In this document: piece after piece, positions 6,643 through 13,321 of the stretch
Layout of the letters: the number at the start of each line of letters is the position of its first letter
Numbering within the stretch: position 1 is the stretch's first letter
From: DATEAV01 sp964513155
GTDB lineage: Bacteria > Chloroflexota > Anaerolineae > Anaerolineales > E44-bin32
Direction: 5' to 3'
Assembly (NCBI GenBank): GCA_964513155.1
Contig: CAZEMA010000065.1
Span: forward strand, 1-14,070
DNA: 14,070 nucleotides
Notes under the pieces: model-generated
Seen by the model: only the letters and a program-made list of their open reading frames with translations
Databases searched by the model: none
Told to the model about the DNA's origin: nothing
Program-made: the position numbers and the translations under genes

Positions 6643-6980
6643 GGGTGCCTCCTACGGGTGTCCTCCCCGTGCCATAGACAAGGGCCGGCGCTTGGGAACC
6701 GGGCAGGCTCGTCTTGGGAAACGCTCAGGGGATGGGCAAGCCGCCCTGACCTCATCGGGCCTGCCTTGAGTTGGCTAGATGGCCCCCCTGCGAGGCGCAG
6801 GACGACCACTTGTACTGCCCGGCCTTGCTCTCTGGCCGACGTCCCTATTGTGGCAGATCCTGCGCCTGCAGCCAAGGGCTGGAACCGCGAAGAGGGGGGT
6901 CCTCTCTAATGAAAGGAGTGGACCTGGGACATGCGGGCGAGGCATCCAGCGTCTCTGGTCTGAGGAGTCCTGGCGTGGGC
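6643..6980. promoter_or_regulatory. Structured gene-free leader of methyltransferase operon
   Basis: These 338 bases lie between the GntR stop and the URO-D start, both on minus. An outer 10-bp perfect inverted repeat (AGGCGCAGGA 6793-6802; TCCTGCGCCT 6858-6867) encloses an inner CGGCC/GGCCG stem (6820-6824; 6834-6838). A further 5-bp stem, AGAGG/CCTCT, lies at 6891-6905. I looked for the cobalamin-riboswitch B12 box (GCCACTG-like) and did not find it, nor any clear -35/-10 pair on minus. No coding potential was recognised. It may hold a promoter, the 3' end of the GntR transcript, or a structured leader. Confidence 0.4.
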
Positions 6981-7808
6981 TCACCTCACGCGGACGTCGA
7001 GCGAGCCGGCCAGGAGAACTGCGCGGGTGGCGTCGTACCAGGTATGGGTAAGTTCGATGGGCCCCTGGGAGCCGTAGGTCACGGTGAGGACATTCATCGG
7101 CGGGTTGGGCGAGGCCCAGTAGGCAGCCAGCGAGTCGGGCAGGGGGGTCAGGGAGATCTCGTAGAGCGCTTTGAAGAACTCGTCGTTGGGGAAGGCGCGC
7201 CGCAGGTGGCGGTAAACGGAGAAGTCCCTGCTCTCCCGGATGTCCCGCAAGCCGGCCTCGAGGAAGTCTGGAACCAGTCCGGCGGGGACGAAAGACTGCT
7301 CGATGGCGACGACCAGCCAGCGGCGCCGGCCCGGGCGCCTCATCTGACGGGATCGGGACAGGACGGCGACGGTGTCCCGGTTCCCCAGGTCCAGATCTTG
7401 CCGGACGCGGGCGAGCGGGCCGGCCAGGTTGCGGGCCTGGCGGTATCCGCACTCGCCGGGGATGAGGGTCGAGCGCGTCTCCAGCCGGTTGCGTTCGGCC
7501 ACATCGATCAGCGAGAGCATGTGGCGGGTGAGCAGGTCGGGGCGTTCGGGCGCGTGGTCGACGATTTCGAAGCCCTTGTTGGGCAAGCGGCGCAAGTAGC
7601 CTTTGCGCACGAGGTCATCCATGGCGTGGACGAGGGTGTTGCGGTGGATGGGGTTGCGCCGGGCGAGTTCCAGCGTCGTCAACCGGTCGCCGACCAGGAA
7701 GCCGGTGCTGCGGGCGCGGATGGCGGCCTCGATCGCCTGGCGGGCCTGCTCCCGCAAGGTCTCTGGCCGGCGTCGGTCGAGGTCGAGGCTGTAGTCGGGC
7801 TGGGGCAT
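6981..7808 (-). CDS. GntR family transcriptional regulator, UTRA type
   Basis: This 275-aa one-component regulator has an N-terminal winged helix-turn-helix (about 15-85: LREQARQAIEAAIRA, DRLTTLELARRNPIHRNTLVHAMDDLVRKGYLRRLPNKGFEIV). A C-terminal UTRA/HutC-like ligand domain follows (about 100-275), visible in LDLGNRDTVAVLSRSRQMR...WLVVAIEQSFVPAGLVPDFLEAG and the closing GPIELTHTWYDATRAVLLAG. The usual 'SRxTVRxAL' recognition-helix segment reads HRNTLVHAM here, so DNA-contacting residues differ from the norm. The ATG at 7808 gives standard family length; the open frame to 8900 is an antisense shadow over the kinase gene. Its ribosome-binding site is weak. It is divergent from the FGGY kinase, with a 19-bp palindrome between the two, so autoregulation and kinase-operon repression are likely. 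A phosphorylated sugar or amino-sugar-like effector is plausible from the UTRA domain. Confidence 0.85.
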   Translation of the reverse strand: MPQPDYSLDLDRRRPETLREQARQAIEAAIRARSTGFLVGDRLTTLELARRNPIHRNTLVHAMDDLVRKGYLRRLPNKGFEIVDHAPERPDLLTRHMLSLIDVAERNRLETRSTLIPGECGYRQARNLAGPLARVRQDLDLGNRDTVAVLSRSRQMRRPGRRRWLVVAIEQSFVPAGLVPDFLEAGLRDIRESRDFSVYRHLRRAFPNDEFFKALYEISLTPLPDSLAAYWASPNPPMNVLTVTYGSQGPIELTHTWYDATRAVLLAGSLDVRVR

Positions 7809-7843
7809 CTTCTGAGGCCTCGCTCCCACGGGGCAGGATTCCA

Positions 7844-7862
7844 CAGTTGCACTGTGCAACTG
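7844..7862. promoter_or_regulatory. Perfect 19-bp operator palindrome
   Basis: CAGTTGCACTGTGCAACTG: 9-bp perfect arms around a single T. It lies 36 bases upstream of the GntR start codon and contains the -35 of the promoter facing the kinase, so a bound dimer would block both directions. It is the most likely GntR binding site. It lacks the GT-n-TA-n-AC core familiar from HutC/UTRA regulators. I saw no second copy elsewhere in the window. Confidence 0.75.
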
Positions 7863-7876
7863 GATTCTACTATAAT
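7847..7876 (+). promoter_or_regulatory. Sigma-70-type promoter for kinase-lyase operon
   Basis: The -35 TTGCAC (7847-7852) matches consensus TTGACA at four of six positions. The -10 TATAAT (7871-7876) is a perfect match at an 18-base spacing. It is the best promoter in the window, facing the FGGY kinase. Transcription should begin near 7883, giving a leader of about 190 nt. The -35 is inside the 19-bp palindrome, which points to repression by occlusion. Confidence 0.75.
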
Positions 7877-7962
7877 GTCTTCGAGAGATAGAACCCGCAT
7901 CGAGAGCCGACGCCTCGGGGAGCGTTCCCGCTGAGGCCTGCTTTCGGGTCGCCGCGGCGGTC

Positions 7963-7977
7963 GACACAGCCTGTGTC
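7963..7977. promoter_or_regulatory. 15-bp palindrome in kinase leader
   Basis: GACACAG-C-CTGTGTC: perfect 7-bp arms around one base. It lies about 80 bases downstream of the predicted transcription start and 99 bases before the kinase ATG. Its geometry resembles the upstream operator (odd centre) but its sequence differs. It may be a site for a second regulator; as RNA the stem would have too tight a loop unless it opens by a pair or two. Confidence 0.45.
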
Positions 7978-8075
7978 CGGCGCCGGCGGCCAGAACTCGT
8001 CTGGGTATCGCACTCGATCCCCCTCCGTCCGCCGGCCGCCCAAATGCGGCGGGACGCCCAGTGAAAGGAAGCGCG

Positions 8076-9671
8076 ATGGATGCCAAAGACAAGTTCGTCC
8101 TGGCGATCGACCTGGGGACGTCCGGGGCAAAGGTTGCCTTGGTCTCGGTCCATGGCGATGTCATTGGATGGGATTTTGAGCCGGTGCAGCTCTTTGTACT
8201 GCCCCACGGCGGGGCTGAGCAGGATCCCGAGGAGTGGTGGTCCTCCATCGTCACTGCCTCCAAACGCCTTCTTGCCAAGGCAATTGTGCCACGGGCGAGC
8301 ATCGTCGCGGTATGTGCAGGAACGACGGGATCCGGCACCGTTCCCGTCGATCGAGATGGAAGATGCCTGATGCGGGCGATGACGTGGCTGGATTCGCGTG
8401 GCGCACCGTATGTGCGCCAGCATGTCCGGGGATTGATCAACGTCGAGGGGTACGATGTCTTCAGGATGCTGCGCTGGCTCCGGATTACGGGAGGGGCTCC
8501 AACCCTGGGGGGCAAGGACCCCATCGGGCACTGCCTGTACTTGAAGAACGAGGCTCCTGCGATTTACGAGAGGGCCTATCGGTTGCTGGATGTTATCGGC
8601 TATATCGACTTCCGCCTCACGGGCGAGTATGTGGCGACGGCCGACACGCAGGCCCTCTGGTGGGTCACCGATACCAGAAACCTCGAGGGGCTCACCTATC
8701 ACGATGGGCTCATCAAGGAGTTCGGCCTGGATCGCGAGAAGCTGCCCCCGATCAGGCGCTGCATCGATGTGATCGGGACTCTTCGTCCTGGGGTGGCGGA
8801 TGATCTGGGGCTGAATCGCGGGGTCAAGGTCGTGGCTGGTGGATACGATCTTCCGGTGGCGGCGGTCGGCTCTGGGGCCGTGGAGGATTTCGTGCCACAC
8901 CTCTCCATTGCCACGTCCTCATTCTTCACCGTCCACGTACCGTACAAGAAGACCGACCTCTTTCACATGATCGCCTCACTGCCGTGTGCCATCCCTAATC
9001 GATATCTCCTCGTTGCAGAACAAGAATCGGCAGGCGGCAACCTGATGTTCCTGCGAGACAAGATTCTCTACCACGGGGATGCCCTCATTGACATCGAGAA
9101 GCCCTCGGACTTCTTCGAGGCGCTGAATGAAGTGGCTCGGTCAGCCCCGCCGGGAAGCAATGGTGTCATCTACACGCCGTGGCTCTATGGAGAACGGGCG
9201 CCGGTTGAGGATTCATGGATTCGTGCTGGCTTCCACAATCTGTCGCTCCAGAACAATAGAGCCGACATGGTGCGGGCCGTCTTCGAAGGCGTTGCGCTCA
9301 ACGCGCGCTGGATCTTCGACCCGGTCGAGAAGTTCTGCGGCCGAAGGCTAGGCCCGATCAACGTTGTAGGGGGTGGGGCCAATTCCAACTTGTGGTGTCA
9401 AGTCCTGGCCGATGTCCTGGACCGGACCATCCGCCAGGTGGAGAATCCGATCCAGGCAGTGGCCCGTGGAGCGGCGTTCATCGCTTCGGTGGGGATGGGG
9501 AACCTAGGCTTCAGCGATATTCCGCAGTTGGTCAAGTTCCAGGCCAGCTACGAACCCGATCCGGCCAATCGGGAATTGTATGATGAGAGGTTTGAGATAT
9601 TCGTGGATCTCTACCGGCGAAACAAGAGCATCTACGAGCGGCTCAACCGGCCTCGCCCGCAGAAGGCCTGA
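8076..9671 (+). CDS. FGGY family carbohydrate kinase
   Basis: This 531-aa ATP-dependent sugar or polyol kinase has two actin-like domains. The N-terminal FGGY domain shows the phosphate-1 loop LAIDLGTSGAK (9-19), GGAEQDPEEWW (45-55), VCAGTTGSGTVPVD (79-92) and MTWLDSRGAPYV (102-113). The C-terminal domain begins near GGYDLPVAAVGSGAV (255-269), with Asp258 at the catalytic-base position. It continues through YGERAPVEDSWIRAGFHNLSLQN (371-393) and the adenosine-binding NVVGGGANSNLWCQVLADVL (429-448). Overall it is xylulokinase-like, but substrate cannot be read from sequence; FGGY members act on pentuloses, hexoses, glycerol, polyols and AI-2. Start ATG 8076 follows AAAGGAAG closely; a GTG at 8061 is unlikely. 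It is the first gene after the operator-controlled promoter and is followed by the PLP lyase after 160 bp, so a shared pathway is likely. Confidence 0.9.
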   Translation: MDAKDKFVLAIDLGTSGAKVALVSVHGDVIGWDFEPVQLFVLPHGGAEQDPEEWWSSIVTASKRLLAKAIVPRASIVAVCAGTTGSGTVPVDRDGRCLMRAMTWLDSRGAPYVRQHVRGLINVEGYDVFRMLRWLRITGGAPTLGGKDPIGHCLYLKNEAPAIYERAYRLLDVIGYIDFRLTGEYVATADTQALWWVTDTRNLEGLTYHDGLIKEFGLDREKLPPIRRCIDVIGTLRPGVADDLGLNRGVKVVAGGYDLPVAAVGSGAVEDFVPHLSIATSSFFTVHVPYKKTDLFHMIASLPCAIPNRYLLVAEQESAGGNLMFLRDKILYHGDALIDIEKPSDFFEALNEVARSAPPGSNGVIYTPWLYGERAPVEDSWIRAGFHNLSLQNNRADMVRAVFEGVALNARWIFDPVEKFCGRRLGPINVVGGGANSNLWCQVLADVLDRTIRQVENPIQAVARGAAFIASVGMGNLGFSDIPQLVKFQASYEPDPANRELYDERFEIFVDLYRRNKSIYERLNRPRPQKA

Positions 9672-9831
9672 TTTTCGGCTCCCTCGAATGCGGGGCGCTG
9701 GACACCGGTGGGGCGCCGGGGGCCGCTCTGCGGAAAGGCTGGCTGTCGTGGCGGAGGCCAGCCTGCCGTCCAGAGCTTGTGGCAGTCCGCAGATCAGTGT
9801 TGCCCTCGTGCTCGAGGAATCGGAGGCACCT
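9672..9831 (+). promoter_or_regulatory. Kinase-lyase spacer with hairpin
   Basis: These 160 bases lie between the kinase and the lyase, long for an operon gap. It holds an 8-bp perfect inverted repeat, AGGCTGGC (9736-9743) with GCCAGCCT (9757-9764), loop 13. A direct repeat of GGGGCGC flanks the stretch around 9700-9715. No promoter hexamers are convincing. The hairpin may tune read-through or stabilise the mRNA. The lyase ribosome-binding site GGAGG sits at its right end, 6 bases before the ATG. Confidence 0.4.
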
Positions 9832-11244
9832 ATGGAACCAGATCGCTCGGCTGACCTGATGGGAGGGATCGAGAAGGCCCTCAAGCCCTACCGGCGACGG
9901 TTCGTCAGCTACTCCCGCATCCCACAGGACGGTGTAGGCCAAGAGTCGATTCTCCGGGACATGGAAAGGATGCGGAGGGTTGAGGCGGCCAAGTGGGAGA
10001 AGGGTTTCGTCTCGGGCGCCGTGTACCACGGCGACCAGGAGCACATCGACTTCCTCAGCAAAGTCTACGCTATCAACTCCCAGAGCAACCCGCTGCACCC
10101 GGATGTTTGGCCGAGTACGACCAAGTTCGAGGCTGAGATTGTCTCGATGACGGCGGGGATGCTCGGCGCCGACAGAGCCCCCGATGGCAACGAGATTTGC
10201 GGCACGGTCTCCTCCGGCGGGACGGAGAGCATCCTGCTGGCGATGAAGACCTACCGCGACTGGGCCCGGGAGACGAAGGGCATCGCCGCGCCGGAGATCA
10301 TTGCCCCCACCACCGCCCACGCCGCCTTCGTCAAGGCCGCCGACGACTTCGGGATGAAGATCCACCGCATCCCGGTCGGCCCGGACTTCCGGGCCGACGT
10401 AGCCGCGACCAAGCAGGCGATCAATGAGAACACCGCGGTGCTCGTGGGCTCGGCCCCGCCATTTCCCCACGGTCTCGTCGATCCTATCCAGGAACTCTCG
10501 GAGCTCGCCCGCGCCAACGGCCTGGGCTTTCACACGGACGGTTGCCTGGGCGGGTTCATCCTGCCCTGGGTCGAGAAGCTGGGATACCAGGTGCCCACCT
10601 TCGACTTTCGATTGCCTGGCGTGACCTCGATCTCGGCCGACACCCACAAGTACGGCTACGCGGCCAAGGGGACATCGGTCATCCTCTATCGCAACCGCGA
10701 TCTGCGCCATTTCCAGTATTTCTCGATCACCGACTGGCCCGGCGGGCTCTACAACTCGCCGACCTTCGCCGGCAGCCGCCCGGGCGCACTGAGCGCCGCC
10801 TGCTGGGCAGCCATGGTCTCCATCGGGGAGAAGGGATATCTCGAGGCCGCCCGGCGGATCATGGAGACGGCCACCTGGATCAAGAACGAGATCGCCAAGA
10901 TCCCCGAACTCAAGGTGATCGGTGATCCGCTCTTCGTCATCGCCTTCCTGTCGGACAGCCTCAATGTCTTCCAGGTACTGGAGTACATGACCGAGAGGAA
11001 GTGGGGCCTCAACGGGCTGCATCTGCCGCCTGCCATTCACCTGTGCGTGACCTTGAGGCACACCCGACCCGGCGTCAAGGAGCGGCTCATCAAGGACCTC
11101 AAAGCCGCTGTGGACTACGTGAAGAAGAACCCGCAAGCGTCCGAGGGAATCGGCCCGGTCTACGGCATGGCTTCCGCGATCGAGACGCAGGGAATGGTCA
11201 AACACGTTCTCAACTGGTACATGGACACGCAGTACGAGGTGTAG
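9832..11244 (+). CDS. Sphingosine-1-phosphate lyase-like PLP enzyme
   Basis: This 470-aa fold-type I, group II PLP enzyme is much closer to sphingosine-1-phosphate lyase (SGPL1/Dpl1) than to glutamate decarboxylase. Hallmarks are VSGAVYHGDQEH (60-71), NPLHPDVWPSTTKFEAEIV (86-104) and GTVSSGGTESILLAMK (124-139), which holds the PLP phosphate. Also seen are TAHAAFVKAA with ring-stacking His163, LGFHTDGCLGGF with Asp236 for the pyridine nitrogen, SADTHKYGYAAKG with Schiff-base Lys273, and GGLYNSPTFAGSRPG (304-318). Family members cleave a phosphorylated 2-amino-3-hydroxy (sphingoid-type) substrate into phosphoethanolamine and an aldehyde. Unlike the eukaryotic enzyme there is no N-terminal membrane helix, so it is cytosolic and could accept a soluble substrate. 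Start ATG 9832 has GGAGG 6 bases upstream; the frame's earlier extension overlaps the kinase gene and is rejected. It lies downstream of the kinase, with a strong hairpin after its stop. Confidence 0.88.
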   Translation: MEPDRSADLMGGIEKALKPYRRRFVSYSRIPQDGVGQESILRDMERMRRVEAAKWEKGFVSGAVYHGDQEHIDFLSKVYAINSQSNPLHPDVWPSTTKFEAEIVSMTAGMLGADRAPDGNEICGTVSSGGTESILLAMKTYRDWARETKGIAAPEIIAPTTAHAAFVKAADDFGMKIHRIPVGPDFRADVAATKQAINENTAVLVGSAPPFPHGLVDPIQELSELARANGLGFHTDGCLGGFILPWVEKLGYQVPTFDFRLPGVTSISADTHKYGYAAKGTSVILYRNRDLRHFQYFSITDWPGGLYNSPTFAGSRPGALSAACWAAMVSIGEKGYLEAARRIMETATWIKNEIAKIPELKVIGDPLFVIAFLSDSLNVFQVLEYMTERKWGLNGLHLPPAIHLCVTLRHTRPGVKERLIKDLKAAVDYVKKNPQASEGIGPVYGMASAIETQGMVKHVLNWYMDTQYEV

Positions 11245-11270
11245 AGGGACAATCGCATGCCTTGTCCGAC

Positions 11271-11307
11271 TCAGCCTCCCGTGGGATCAAGGCCCGCGGG
11301 AGGCTGA
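11271..11307 (+). terminator. Strong hairpin after the lyase gene
   Basis: TCAGCCTCCCG (11271-11281) pairs perfectly with CGGGAGGCTGA (11297-11307). In RNA the stem extends by a U-G wobble and GGG/CCC (11283-11285; 11293-11295), leaving a 7-base loop and a stem of about 15 pairs. It begins 26 bases past the lyase stop. Only three T's follow nearby, so it is a non-canonical intrinsic terminator or a 3'-end stabiliser closing the kinase-lyase operon. Confidence 0.65.
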
Positions 11308-11424
11308 AGCTTTGCCTCGGGTCCAGGTTTTGGCGCGATACTTGGCTCATACGCCTGACGCTGTTCTGCCCCGTGCCCCATTCGAACGTTGCCGCAAGGG
11401 TAAAGCACTTTGCCGGGAGGCTCG

Positions 11425-13299
11425 ATGAACCAGCCAAGACTGCTTCGGGCTGTGGAAGCCACCTCCGTCCTGCTCTTCTTCCTGCAAGCTCTGCGAATCG
11501 TGTTCTCGGTGCTCTTCGGGATCATCTATGACCAGGTCTTCGCTGGATCGCCGACCGCCTGGTTGATCGTGAGCCTTCTATTGGTGATTGTTGCCCTGGG
11601 AGCGCCGATGGCCGGGCCGTTGGAGTGGCGCCGCCCGCTGTTAGGGGCGCTGGCCTGCGTGGCCGCCATCGGCAGGGTGGCGCTCTGCCTCAACGATGCC
11701 ACGATTCGCTACTGGGCCTGCCTGGTTGTTCTGCTGGCGGGGGGGCTGTACCTGGTGGGGGTACTTGTCGCCCGGCGGCCGATGGTCCTCTCCGCTCTGC
11801 TGGGCGCGCTTACGCTGGATCAGTTCTTGCGGATGCTTGGGCAGACTTACGATATCAGCCTGCGCCCCGGCTGGCTGCCGGTGCAGGCCGCTTGGGCAGC
11901 TGTGGTTGTGGCAGTGGCTGTGTTGTTGGCACGGCGTGTCGGGAGCGCCGACCGGCATTCCAGCCGGCTGGGAGGGTTTGCCGGTCTGGCTCTGGGCGCC
12001 CTACTCTTCCTGGAGACTTCGTTGCTGGCGCTGCCCAACGCGTCAGCGCGCTGGAGCGGCATCCCCTATGCGCTCCTGGCCCCCGTCATGCTGGCCATGA
12101 CGATGGTGCTGCTCATTCCGAGGGCGCGTTGGCAGGCCAATCAGATCATCTCCGCGATGGCGGCCGTGCGCGTCGGCGCGGCCGCGCTCCTCCCGACTGG
12201 CTTGCTTGTGGGCTACTTTGCGGGTGGCTGGCTTTCGGCGGCGGGTTTGATCCTGGCGGAGGCGGCAGGCTTGGTGTGTCTCGCCTCCCTGCTCGACGGG
12301 CAGTCCCCTATCCGCCGCCGGTCGGGGACGATGCTGGCCCTTGGTCTGCTCTTCCTCTTCGTGCTGAATCTCCTCAACGCCTTCGCTTTCACCTATCCTT
12401 ATGCCGTTCCTGGCATGCGCGGCATGGGCTGGGTGGTCTTTCTGGTGGCGGGGCTGTCAGTCGGGGCGGGCGTCCTGAGGGTGAGTCCGGTGCGCCTGTC
12501 GTGGAATGAGGTCGCAGCGCGCACCGTGCTCATCGTGCCCGTGGGGCTGATCGGGTTGGCCGCCGCAATCTACGCCGTCTGGCCCCGTTCTGCAGACCCC
12601 TTGCCGCAATCAGGGGAGCTGCACATCGCGACGTACAACATCCACTACGGCTACGATGATGTCTGGCACTACACGCTGGAGGAGATCGCCCAGACGCTCG
12701 AGGCGAACGACGTTGACGTGGCTGCGTTGCAGGAGGTCGACACCGGCCGGCTGACCAGCTACGGTGTGGATGATGCTTACTACCTCGCCCGTCGCTTGCG
12801 GATGAATGTCGCCTATCTCCCGACGGTCGAGCACTTGACGGGCATCGCCCTCCTCTACCGGGGGTCGGCTGCCCAGATCGACGAGCGGCTGCTCACCAGT
12901 CTGCAGGAGCAGACGGGCATCGTCAGGGTCCAGCTCGACGTAAACGGCCAACCCCTCAACGCCTACGGCATCTGGATGGGACTGTCGGACGAGGACACGC
13001 AGAGGCAGATCCGCGAGGCTCTGGATTTCATCGGGGATCACTCCCCGGCGACCTTCGGCGGGGACTTCAACGCCGAGGAGGGGAGCCCGGTGGCGCAAGC
13101 CGTCGTGCAGGCTGGCTTCGCGGACCCGTTCCGTCTCCTGGGAATTGACCCGCCTCCGCTGACTGACCCGGCCATCCACCCGACCAGCCGAATTGACTTC
13201 GTCTGGCTTCGTGGGTTGGAGCCTGCGCGCGCCTGGGTGCCGGAATCGCTGGCCTCGGACCATCGTATGGTCGTAGTTGAGATCCAGGCCGGGCCCTAG
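11425..13299 (+). CDS. Multi-TM protein with C-terminal EEP-fold domain
   Basis: This 624-aa protein has a membrane part of about ten hydrophobic segments (12-34, 46-64, 71-88, 97-115, 119-136, 151-169, 185-203, 215-231, 243-290 as two, 303-326, 335-350, 366-386). An endonuclease/exonuclease/phosphatase domain follows (about 398-622). EEP motifs are ATYNIHYG with Asn405, ALQEVD with metal-binding Glu437, GGDFNAEEGSP with Asp547/Asn549, RIDFVW with Asp591, and SDHRMVVVE with Asp612/His613. The usual mid-domain 'THL' His seems absent: the corresponding strand reads LNAYGIWMGLS. The EEP domain follows the last helix and probably faces outside, suggesting lipid or extracellular phosphodiester cleavage rather than DNA repair; this is an inference. 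Start ATG 11425 has GGGAGG 4 bases upstream, preferred to the ATG at 11410. It is 180 bp from the lyase, beyond a hairpin, and 22 bp before the hydrolase gene. Confidence 0.87.
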   Translation: MNQPRLLRAVEATSVLLFFLQALRIVFSVLFGIIYDQVFAGSPTAWLIVSLLLVIVALGAPMAGPLEWRRPLLGALACVAAIGRVALCLNDATIRYWACLVVLLAGGLYLVGVLVARRPMVLSALLGALTLDQFLRMLGQTYDISLRPGWLPVQAAWAAVVVAVAVLLARRVGSADRHSSRLGGFAGLALGALLFLETSLLALPNASARWSGIPYALLAPVMLAMTMVLLIPRARWQANQIISAMAAVRVGAAALLPTGLLVGYFAGGWLSAAGLILAEAAGLVCLASLLDGQSPIRRRSGTMLALGLLFLFVLNLLNAFAFTYPYAVPGMRGMGWVVFLVAGLSVGAGVLRVSPVRLSWNEVAARTVLIVPVGLIGLAAAIYAVWPRSADPLPQSGELHIATYNIHYGYDDVWHYTLEEIAQTLEANDVDVAALQEVDTGRLTSYGVDDAYYLARRLRMNVAYLPTVEHLTGIALLYRGSAAQIDERLLTSLQEQTGIVRVQLDVNGQPLNAYGIWMGLSDEDTQRQIREALDFIGDHSPATFGGDFNAEEGSPVAQAVVQAGFADPFRLLGIDPPPLTDPAIHPTSRIDFVWLRGLEPARAWVPESLASDHRMVVVEIQAGP

Positions 13300-13321
13300 C
13301 CGTCTACCACGGATTGAGGCA

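Noticed and set aside
6643..6980. Cobalamin riboswitch before the corrinoid operon
   Set aside because: Expected from context, but the conserved B12 box and flanking riboswitch segments were not found on the minus strand.
6771..7934. 387-aa open frame on plus opposite the GntR gene
   Set aside because: Crosses the GntR gene and the promoter/operator; composition is Gly/Val/Gln-rich shadow sequence.
7809..8900. Upstream extension of the GntR frame to 639 aa
   Set aside because: It would run through the operator, the promoter and the kinase gene in antisense. The ATG at 7808 already gives normal family length.
9643..11205. 520-aa open frame on minus opposite the PLP lyase
   Set aside because: Antisense to a gene with every S1P-lyase hallmark; no domain seen.
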